Shown piece after piece: positions 56,573 to 64,000 of a stretch of 64,000 nucleotides of DNA (its first letter is position 1; every line of letters begins with the position of its first letter). Location of the stretch: positions 1 through 64,000 of the forward strand of contig NZ_MUMH01000092.1 of NCBI RefSeq assembly GCF_002155965.1, in the 5' to 3' direction. The DNA comes from Allokutzneria sp. NRRL B-24872 (GTDB lineage: Bacteria > Actinomycetota > Actinomycetes > Mycobacteriales > Pseudonocardiaceae). The notes beneath the pieces were generated by a model that was not told the DNA's origin, searched no databases, and saw only the letters and a program-made list of their open reading frames with translations. The position numbers and the translations under genes were made by a program.

Positions 56573-56590
56573 CGAGTGTGGGGTTGTGAG

Positions 56591-59500
56591 ATGGCGGATC
56601 AAGACAAGCTCCTCGGGCTGCTGAAGAAGGTGACGGCGGACCTCCAGCAGACGCGGGCGCGCCTGCGGGAGGCCGAGTCGGGCGAGAACGAGCCGATCGC
56701 GATCATCGGGATGGGCTGCCGGTTCCCCGGCGGCGTCGACTCGCCCGAGGACCTGTGGGACCTGGTCGACTCCGGTCGCGAGGGCATCACCGGGTTCCCG
56801 GACGACCGCGGCTGGGACCTCGACGGCCTGTTCCACCCCGACCCCGGCAACCCCGGAACCTCGTACGCGAGCACGGGCGGGTTCGTGCACACGGCCGCGC
56901 GGTTCGACCCGGAGTTCTTCGGGATCAGCCCGCGCGAAGCGCTGGCGATGGACCCGCAGCAGCGTCTGCTGCTGGAGGTCTCGTGGGAGGCCATGGAGCG
57001 CGCGGGCATCGACCCCTTGTCGCTCAAGGGTTCTGCCACGGGTGTCTACGCGGGCGTCGCTTCGCAGGAGTACGGTCCGCGCCTGCACGAGCCCGCCGAA
57101 GGCGTTGAGGGCTACCTGCTCACCGGCACCACGTGCTCCGTCCACTCTGGACGCGTCGCGTACTCGTTCGGTTTCGAGGGGCCCGCGGTTTCAGTTGACA
57201 CCGCGTGCTCCTCGTCGCTCGTGGCACTGCACTGGGCCGTTCAGGCACTGCGTGCGGGCGAGTGCTCGATGGCGCTCGCGGGCGGTGCCAACATCATGGG
57301 CGCGCCGGGCATCTTCGTGGAGTTCTCGCGCCAGCGCGGGCTTTCCCCGGACGGCCGCTGCAAGTCCTTCGCGGCCTCCGCCGACGGCACCGGGTGGTCC
57401 GAGGGCGTCGGCATGATCCTCATCGAGAAGCTGTCCGACGCCGTCCGGAACGGACACGAGGTGCTTGCCGTCATCCGGGGCACCGCGATCAACCAGGACG
57501 GCGCCTCCAACGGCCTCACCGCGCCCAACGGCCCCTCACAGCAGCGGGTCATCCTCGCGGCTCTGGAGAACGCTCGACTGTCCACAAGGGACGTTGATGT
57601 CGTCGAGGCGCACGGCACCGGCACCGTGCTCGGCGACCCGATCGAGGCGCAGGCCCTGATCAACACCTACGGTCAGGACCGCTCGGAGCCGCTGTGGCTC
57701 GGCTCGTTGAAGTCCAACATCGGGCACGCCCAGGCCGCTGCCGGCATCGGTGGCGTGATCAAGATGGTGCAGGCGCTGCGCGTTGGTCGGCTGCCGAAGT
57801 CGCTGCACGTCACTGAGCCGACTCCACACGTGGACTGGAGCGCGGGCGCGGTCTCGCTGCTGACTGAGGCGCGCGACTGGCCTGAGGTTGATCGTCCGCG
57901 CCGGGCCGCCGTGTCGTCCTTCGGGATCTCCGGCACCAATGCGCACGTAGTCCTTGAACAGGCTCCGGCGGTGGAGGTGCAGGAGGCTCCGCGTGAGTTC
58001 ACCTCGCCGATTCCGTGGCTGCTGTCCGCGAAGACCGAGGAGGCGTTGCAGGCTCAGGCTTCGCAGCTGCTGTCCGCTGTGTCCGCGCACCCGGTCGACG
58101 TCGGCGTGTCGCTCGCGGTCGGTCGCGCTGCGCTGGACGTTCGCGCTGCGATCGTCGGATCATCGCGGGAGGAGCTGCTGGCCGGGCTGACCTCGCTGGC
58201 TTCGCAGGTGTCCGGTCAGGGTCGCGCCACCAAGGGCAAGACGGCGTTCCTGTTCACGGGGCAGGGTGCTCAGCGGCTCGGGATGGGGCGCGAGTTGCAC
58301 GCGGCGTTCCCCGTGTTCGCTGCCGCGTACGACGAAGTGCTTGCCTTGCTCCCTCCGCTTTCTGAGGATTTGGATCAGACGGGGAACGCTCAGCCCGCGA
58401 TCTTCGCGTTCGAGGTCGCGCTGTACCGGCTCGTGGAGTCCTGGGGTGTGCGCCCGGACTTCCTCGCCGGGCATTCGATCGGTGAGCTGGCCGCCGCGCA
58501 CGTCGCTGGTGTGTGGTCGCTGGAGGACGCGGCTCGGATCGTCGCCGCTCGTGGTCGTTTGATGCAGGCTTTGCCCAGTGGTGGCGCCATGATCGCGATT
58601 CAGGCCACTGAGGACGAGGTTCGGGCTGCCCTGGTCGATGGTGCCGATATCGCGGCGATCAACGGGCCGACGTCCGTGGTGATCTCCGGTGTCGAAGACG
58701 CAGTGCTGGCGGTTGCCGCTCAGTTCAAGGATCGCAAGACCAAAAGGCTCTCGGTATCGCACGCGTTCCACTCGGGCTTGATGGACGGGATGCTGGCTGA
58801 GTTCGGTGAGGTCGTCGCGTCGGCGGTTGCGTCAGCACCGTCCGTTCCGATCGTCTCGACGCTGACCGGCAAGACGGCCTCCGCCGCTGAACTGTCCTCT
58901 GTGGACTACTGGGTGCGGCATGTCCGCGAATCCGTTCGGTTCGCAGATGCGGTGCGGACGCTGCATTCCTTCGGGGTCAGCAAGTTCGTCGAAGTCGGTC
59001 CGGACGGCGTGCTCAGCGCGGCCGGAGCGGAGTGCGTGGACGAGGGCACCTTCGTCGCGCTGTCCCGCCGCGACCGCGACGAGGCGCACACGCTCGTCAC
59101 GGCGATCTCGCGCTACCACGTGGCCGGCGGCAAGGTCGACTGGGCGAAGGTGTTCGAGCCGACCAATGCGCGGCGCGTCGACCTGCCGACTTACGCCTTC
59201 CAACACCAGCACTTCTGGCTCAACGGCCCGAGCGGCACCGCTGACGTGGCCGCCGCTGGCCTGACCGCCACCAAGCACCCGATGCTCGGCGCGACGATCT
59301 CCCTGGCGGACGGGGACGGCTTCCTGTTCACCGGGCGGTTGTCGCTCAGCTCGCACGCGTGGCTCGGCGATCACGTGGTGATGGACTCGGTGATCGTGCC
59401 GGGCACCGCGCTGGTGGAGCTGGCGATCCGCGCGGGTGATGAGGTCGGGTGCGGCGTCGTCGAAGAGCTGACGCTGCACGCTCCGCTGGTGCTCGCGACC

Positions 59501-62500
59501 GCGACGATGGTCCAGGTGGCGGTCGGTGGCGCTGACGGGTCCGGCCGGCGTTCGGTGTCGATCTACTCATCACGCTCCGAGGACCAGTGGGCACTGCATG
59601 CCTCCGGCGTGCTTGCCGTGCAAGGAACTCCGGCCGCGTTCGACTTCGCGATCTGGCCGCCTGCTGACGCTTCGGCTGTGTCGCTGGACGGCGCCTACGA
59701 CCGCCTTGCCGAGGCCGGACTGCGCTATGGGCCGCTGTTCCAGGGGCTGCGCGCCGCGTGGACGCGTGGCGAGGAGGTCTTCGCCGAGGTCTCGTTGCCC
59801 GCGGAGGACGGCGACAAGTTCGGGATTCACCCGGCGTTGTTGGACGCCGCGCTGCACGCCACCGGCCTCGGTGAGAACGCGAGCGCGTCGCTGCCGTTCT
59901 CGTGGAGCGGCGTGACCCTGCACGCGGCGGGTGCCACCGCGCTGCGTGTGCACTTGGTACCAGTCGGGACTGAGGCCGTCTCCTTGACCGCCGTTGATCC
60001 GACCGGCGCTCCGGTGATCTCGGTGGACTCTCTCGCGTTGCGAGCGGTTTCCGCCGAGCAGGTGCAGGCCGCGGCGCTGGAGCAGGACTCGCTGTTCCGC
60101 TTGGACTGGGTCCCTGTTGGAACGCCGTCCCCCGTGGCTGGTTTCCAGGTGCACGAGGTCTCGCCCGGCTCGGGTGACGTCGTCGCCGACGCGCATGCGA
60201 TCACCACAAGTGTGCTCGCTGCTGTGCAGGAGTTCCTTGCGGAGGAGACCGACGCCAAGCTCGTCGTGCTCACCGACGGAGCGGCTGGCCCGGATGTGCA
60301 CGACCTTGCCGCCGCGGCTGTGTGGGGTCTGGTTCGTTCGGCGCAGTCGGAGAACCCGGGCCGCATCGTGCTGGTGGACGGGCCGCTCGCGGAAGTCGGC
60401 GCCGCCGTGGCAACGGGCGAGAGCCAGGTCGTCGTCTGCGACGGCAAGCTGTTCGTGCCGCGCTTGGTCCGTGGTGTCGCTGCCGCTCCGGCGGAGTGGG
60501 ATGCCGAGGGCACGGTGCTGATCACCGGCGGCACTGGTGGGCTCGGTGCGCTGTTGGCTCGGCACCTGGTGGTCGAGCGCGGAGTGACGAGCTTGGTGCT
60601 GACCAGTCGTCGCGGTGCGGAGGCGCCTGGGGCTGCTTCGTTGATCGCGGAGTTGACCGAACTCGGTGCTTCAGTGCGGGCTGAAGCGTGCGATGTGTCG
60701 TCTCGCGACGCTGTCGCGGCTCTGTTGAGCGGAATTCCGAACCTGACGGGCGTGATCCACGCGGCCGGAGTGCTCGACGACGGCGTGGTGTCCGCGTTGA
60801 CTCCGGAGCGCGTGGACGGGGTGTTCCGGCCAAAGGTCGACGCGGCATGGCACCTGCACTCGCTGACGGAGAACTTGCGGCACTTCGTGCTGTTCTCGTC
60901 GGCCGCCGGTGTGCTCGGCGCGCCTGGCCAGGGCAACTACGCTGCGGCGAACTCGTTCCTGGACGCCCTCGCGCGGCACCGCCGTTCTCAGGGCCTGGCC
61001 GCCAGTTCCGTTGCGTGGGGCCTGTGGCAGCAGGACAGCGGCATGAGCGGCGAGCTGTCGCAGGACGAACTCGCGCGCATGCGGCGGGATGGCTTCGGCG
61101 CGCTCACGCCAGAGGAAGGGCTGGAGCTCTTCGACATCGCGCTGGCCCAGGACGACGCGTTCCTCGCGGCGGTCAAGCTCGACATCCCGTCGCTGACGTC
61201 CTTTGCCCGCACGGGTTCCGTGCCGCAGGTGCTGCGCGGCCTCGTGCGGGTCCCCGTGCGCCGGACCGCGAACGCCGCCGAAGCCGCTGGGCTGCGCGAA
61301 CGGCTGGTGTCGTTGTCCGCGGCCGAGCAGGACCGCGCGCTGGTGGAGCTGGTCCGCGGTCAGGTCGCTCAGGTGCTCGGGCACGCCGGTGGTGGGGCGA
61401 TCGAGCCGGAGCGGGCGTTCACCGACCTCGGGTTCGACTCGCTGACCGCCGTGGAGCTGCGCAACGGGCTCACCGCCGCCAGCGGTCTGCGGCTGCCCGC
61501 GACGCTGATCTTCGACTACCCGACGCCGCTCGACCTGGCCCGGCACGTCCGCGCGGAACTGCTCGGCGAGCTGGCCGAGGTGACCGCGACCGCCGCCGTC
61601 GGCTCCGACGAGCCGATCGCGATCGTGGGCATGGGCTGCCGTTATCCCGGTGGCGTAAGCACTCCGGAACAGCTGTGGGAGCTGGTCGCCTCCGGTGGCG
61701 ACGGCATCACCTTCTTCCCCGACAACCGCGGGTGGGACCTGGAAGGGCTCTACCACCCCGATCCCGAGCACTCCGGCACCTCCTACAGCCGTGAGGGCGG
61801 GTTCCTGCTCGACGCCGCCGAGTTCGACCCGGAGTTCTTCGGGATCTCGCCGCGCGAGGCCCTGGCCATGGACCCGCAGCAGCGGTTGCTGTTGGAGGTC
61901 TCGTGGGAAGCCGTTGAGCGCGCCGGGATCGACCCGGTCTCGTTGAAGGGCTCGGACACCGGGGTCTTCGCGGGTGTCATGTACTACGACTACGGGTCCC
62001 ACGTGGACTCAGTTCCAGAAGAGCTTGAAGCCTTCATGGGCACGGGTACCTCGGGCAGCGTCACCTCGGGCCGGATCGCCTACACGTTCGGCTTCGAAGG
62101 GCCCGCGGTCTCAGTTGATACTGCGTGCTCCTCGTCGCTGGTGGCACTGCACTGGGCCGCCCAAGCTCTGCGCAGCGGTGAGTGCTCGCTGGCCCTTGCC
62201 GGTGGTGTGACCGTCATGCCGACCGCGGAGTCCTTCGTGGCCTTCTCGCGGCAGCGCGGGCTCGCGCCGGATGGGCGGTGCAAGCCGTTCTCCTCGTCGG
62301 CCGATGGCACCACGTGGTCGGAAGGCGTCGGCATGCTCGTGCTGGAGCGCCTGTCCGACGCTGTCCGAAACGGACACCAGGTGCACGCGGTCGTTCGTGG
62401 CTCGGCGATCAACCAGGATGGTGCCTCGAACGGCCTGACCGCGCCGAACGGTCCTTCGCAGCAGCGGGTGATCCGTCAGGCACTGGCCAACGCCGGTCTC

Positions 62501-64000
62501 GCTTCCGACGAGGTCGACGCGGTGGAGGCGCACGGCACCGGCACGGTGCTGGGCGATCCGATCGAGGCGCAGGCGCTCCTCAACACCTATGGCCAGGAGC
62601 GTTCGGAGCCGTTGTGGCTCGGCTCGCTGAAGTCCAACATCGGTCACGCGCAGGCGGCGGCCGGTGTCGGCGGGATCATCAAGATGGTGCAGGCGATGCG
62701 GCACGGCGTGCTGCCGAAGTCACTGCACATCGAGGAGCCGACCGCGCACGTGGACTGGTCGGCGGGCGCGGTGTCGCTGCTGACCGAGTCCATCGAGTGG
62801 CCCGTGGTATCGCGTCCGCGTCGGGCCGCGGTGTCATCTTTTGGGATCTCCGGTACCAACGCGCACGTGATCCTGGAGCAGGGGCCCGCACAGGAGACCT
62901 CGGAGGTCGACGGCGCGCCGCTGTGGGTGCTGTCGGGCAAGACACCGGACGCGCTGCGGGCTCAGGCCGGGCGGCTGCACGCCTGGGCTTCGGCGAATCC
63001 CGAGGTCGACCCGGCGTTCTCGCTCGCGACTGGGCGGGCGGCGCTGGAGCACCGGGCGGCAGTCGTGGCCACGGATCGCGCTGGTTTGCTCGCAGGGCTT
63101 GAAGAACTCGCGCTCACCGGGCAGACCAACGGCGGTAAGACGGCGTTCCTGTTCACCGGTGGTGGCGCGCAGTACCTCGGCATGGGCCGCGAGCTGTGCG
63201 AGCAGTACCCGGTGTTCGCCGCGGCTTTCGACGCGGTGACCCAGGAGTTCGACAAGCACCTCGCGGAGCCGTTGCGCGAGGTGATGTTCGGCGAGCCGGA
63301 GTTGTTGGACCGCATCGACTACATGCTGCCCGCGCTGTTCACCATCGAGGTGTCGCTGTTCCGGCTGCTCGAATCGTGGGGGATCACCCCGGACTTCGTC
63401 GCCGGGCACTCCATCGGCGAGTTCGGCGCGGCGCACGTCGCGGGACTGTGGTCCTTGGAGGACGCAGTTCGGGTTGTGTCGGTACGCGGTCGCTTGATGA
63501 ACTCGATGCCACCGGGCGGGGCGATGGTCGCGATCCAAGCCTCCGAGGAGGAGGTGCTGCCGGAGCTCACCGGCACGGTCGGGATCGCGGCGCTCAACGG
63601 CCCCCTGTCGACGGTGATCTCCGGTGACGAGGAGACCGCGCTGCGCATCGCCGCCGGCTTCAAGGAGCGCGGTCGCAAGGCGAAGAAGCTCGTGGTCAGC
63701 CAGGCTTCGCACTCGGCGTTGATGGACGGCCTGCTCGGCGAGTTCGGCGAGGCCACCGCGAGCCTGACCTACAACGAGCCGCGCATCCCGATCGTCTCCA
63801 CGCTCACCGGCAAGCCCGCGACGCTGGCCGACGTCGGCGACCCCGCGTACTGGGTGCGCCACATCCGGCAGCCAGTCCGGCTCTTCGACGCCGTGCGGGT
63901 GCTGGAGTCCGAGGGCGTGACGAAGTTCGTGGAGATCGGCCCGAACGCCGTGCTCACCGCCGCCGCCCAGGACTGCGTCGAGAACCCGGACAACGCGGTG
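56591..64000 (+). CDS. Type I PKS 2 (partial, runs off the window): modules 3 and 4
   Basis: At least 2470 codons, open to the window end; starts 18 bases after PKS1. The N-terminal coiled-coil docking segment ([20 protein letters not shown]) matches the C-terminal docking helices of PKS1. Module 3: KS (from 33; Cys206), AT (Ser629, HAFH, malonyl), DH (His928, Asp1085; Asp932 replaces the motif Gly), KR (Tyr1450, LDD) and ACP (Ser1617). Module 4: KS (from 1674; Cys1846), then an atypical AT from about 2182: FTGGGAQ instead of GQG, MLPA instead of QPA (Leu2246), Ser2274 in GHSIGE, and QASH at 2371-2374. The rest of the module lies beyond 64000. Confidence 0.95.
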   Translation, partial: MADQDKLLGLLKKVTADLQQTRARLREAESGENEPIAIIGMGCRFPGGVDSPEDLWDLVDSGREGITGFPDDRGWDLDGLFHPDPGNPGTSYASTGGFVHTAARFDPEFFGISPREALAMDPQQRLLLEVSWEAMERAGIDPLSLKGSATGVYAGVASQEYGPRLHEPAEGVEGYLLTGTTCSVHSGRVAYSFGFEGPAVSVDTACSSSLVALHWAVQALRAGECSMALAGGANIMGAPGIFVEFSRQRGLSPDGRCKSFAASADGTGWSEGVGMILIEKLSDAVRNGHEVLAVIRGTAINQDGASNGLTAPNGPSQQRVILAALENARLSTRDVDVVEAHGTGTVLGDPIEAQALINTYGQDRSEPLWLGSLKSNIGHAQAAAGIGGVIKMVQALRVGRLPKSLHVTEPTPHVDWSAGAVSLLTEARDWPEVDRPRRAAVSSFGISGTNAHVVLEQAPAVEVQEAPREFTSPIPWLLSAKTEEALQAQASQLLSAVSAHPVDVGVSLAVGRAALDVRAAIVGSSREELLAGLTSLASQVSGQGRATKGKTAFLFTGQGAQRLGMGRELHAAFPVFAAAYDEVLALLPPLSEDLDQTGNAQPAIFAFEVALYRLVESWGVRPDFLAGHSIGELAAAHVAGVWSLEDAARIVAARGRLMQALPSGGAMIAIQATEDEVRAALVDGADIAAINGPTSVVISGVEDAVLAVAAQFKDRKTKRLSVSHAFHSGLMDGMLAEFGEVVASAVASAPSVPIVSTLTGKTASAAELSSVDYWVRHVRESVRFADAVRTLHSFGVSKFVEVGPDGVLSAAGAECVDEGTFVALSRRDRDEAHTLVTAISRYHVAGGKVDWAKVFEPTNARRVDLPTYAFQHQHFWLNGPSGTADVAAAGLTATKHPMLGATISLADGDGFLFTGRLSLSSHAWLGDHVVMDSVIVPGTALVELAIRAGDEVGCGVVEELTLHAPLVLATATMVQVAVGGADGSGRRSVSIYSSRSEDQWALHASGVLAVQGTPAAFDFAIWPPADASAVSLDGAYDRLAEAGLRYGPLFQGLRAAWTRGEEVFAEVSLPAEDGDKFGIHPALLDAALHATGLGENASASLPFSWSGVTLHAAGATALRVHLVPVGTEAVSLTAVDPTGAPVISVDSLALRAVSAEQVQAAALEQDSLFRLDWVPVGTPSPVAGFQVHEVSPGSGDVVADAHAITTSVLAAVQEFLAEETDAKLVVLTDGAAGPDVHDLAAAAVWGLVRSAQSENPGRIVLVDGPLAEVGAAVATGESQVVVCDGKLFVPRLVRGVAAAPAEWDAEGTVLITGGTGGLGALLARHLVVERGVTSLVLTSRRGAEAPGAASLIAELTELGASVRAEACDVSSRDAVAALLSGIPNLTGVIHAAGVLDDGVVSALTPERVDGVFRPKVDAAWHLHSLTENLRHFVLFSSAAGVLGAPGQGNYAAANSFLDALARHRRSQGLAASSVAWGLWQQDSGMSGELSQDELARMRRDGFGALTPEEGLELFDIALAQDDAFLAAVKLDIPSLTSFARTGSVPQVLRGLVRVPVRRTANAAEAAGLRERLVSLSAAEQDRALVELVRGQVAQVLGHAGGGAIEPERAFTDLGFDSLTAVELRNGLTAASGLRLPATLIFDYPTPLDLARHVRAELLGELAEVTATAAVGSDEPIAIVGMGCRYPGGVSTPEQLWELVASGGDGITFFPDNRGWDLEGLYHPDPEHSGTSYSREGGFLLDAAEFDPEFFGISPREALAMDPQQRLLLEVSWEAVERAGIDPVSLKGSDTGVFAGVMYYDYGSHVDSVPEELEAFMGTGTSGSVTSGRIAYTFGFEGPAVSVDTACSSSLVALHWAAQALRSGECSLALAGGVTVMPTAESFVAFSRQRGLAPDGRCKPFSSSADGTTWSEGVGMLVLERLSDAVRNGHQVHAVVRGSAINQDGASNGLTAPNGPSQQRVIRQALANAGLASDEVDAVEAHGTGTVLGDPIEAQALLNTYGQERSEPLWLGSLKSNIGHAQAAAGVGGIIKMVQAMRHGVLPKSLHIEEPTAHVDWSAGAVSLLTESIEWPVVSRPRRAAVSSFGISGTNAHVILEQGPAQETSEVDGAPLWVLSGKTPDALRAQAGRLHAWASANPEVDPAFSLATGRAALEHRAAVVATDRAGLLAGLEELALTGQTNGGKTAFLFTGGGAQYLGMGRELCEQYPVFAAAFDAVTQEFDKHLAEPLREVMFGEPELLDRIDYMLPALFTIEVSLFRLLESWGITPDFVAGHSIGEFGAAHVAGLWSLEDAVRVVSVRGRLMNSMPPGGAMVAIQASEEEVLPELTGTVGIAALNGPLSTVISGDEETALRIAAGFKERGRKAKKLVVSQASHSALMDGLLGEFGEATASLTYNEPRIPIVSTLTGKPATLADVGDPAYWVRHIRQPVRLFDAVRVLESEGVTKFVEIGPNAVLTAAAQDCVENPDNAV

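Noticed and set aside
1..64000. tRNA or rRNA genes, riboswitches, complete IS elements
   Set aside because: None could be recognised by eye on either strand; no transposase other than the HNH-type protein is present.

Overview
The window is high-GC (about 70 %) actinobacterial DNA. RbpA, a polyprenol-phosphate mannosyltransferase next to Lnt, SARP/NB-ARC and GlxA regulators, many GTG starts and ATGA overlaps all fit an antibiotic-producing actinomycete. The style of the intergenic palindromes suggests Pseudonocardiaceae, but the genus cannot be read from sequence alone.

Positions 1-26251 are ordinary accessory chromosome: a lipoprotein and small membrane protein; a GlxA regulator divergent from an isochorismatase-like hydrolase; homocysteine methyltransferase; a LysE exporter divergent from an Lrp regulator; TspO; a secreted M28 peptidase; a three-gene TAXI-binding-protein/histidine-kinase/response-regulator operon; secreted protease and lipoproteins; an AraC/phytanoyl-dioxygenase pair; a two-subunit CoA-transferase; an ABC-F protein divergent from a TetR regulator across a clear operator; and a methionine-salvage operon (mtnA, mtnB, mtnC, mtnD) translationally coupled to a DszC/SfnB-like flavoprotein and preceded by an acyl-CoA oxidase-like gene.

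Positions 26252-36111 hold a SARP-NB-ARC regulator, a cation/proton antiporter, a small membrane protein with an amyloid-like tail, a striking 30-bp-period palindrome array (about 30809-31164), an SDR, the core block lnt-ppm1-rbpA, and a 1.25-kb non-coding spacer.

Positions 36112-64000 are the left end of a type I polyketide gene cluster that runs off the window. Four enzymes form a complete route for an amino-acid-derived starter: an amino-acid 2-monooxygenase (arginine to 4-guanidinobutyramide is the likely reaction), a nitrilase-family amidase (to 4-guanidinobutyrate), an AMP-forming ligase, and a stand-alone acyltransferase that would load the N-terminal ACP of the first PKS. Between them lies a clear homologue of guanidinoacetate N-methyltransferase (GAMT, the creatine-forming enzyme). 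I infer that the product begins with an N-methylated guanidino-alkyl terminus, as in marginolactone macrolides such as azalomycin F and niphimycin. PKS1 is ACP / KS-AT-DH-KR-ACP / KS-AT-DH-ER-KR-ACP. PKS2 (partial) is KS-AT-DH-KR-ACP / KS-AT... A DUF222/HNH (REP13E12-like) gene with a large structured inverted repeat, plus a PadR-HAAS pair, is inserted among the starter genes.

Two DNA-level signals are not explained by genes: an over-represented dispersed palindrome GTCC-N5-GGAC (20 exact sites found by eye, often forcing rare codons), and a two-copy inverted repeat with CCCGTTTCGTACTCA arms.
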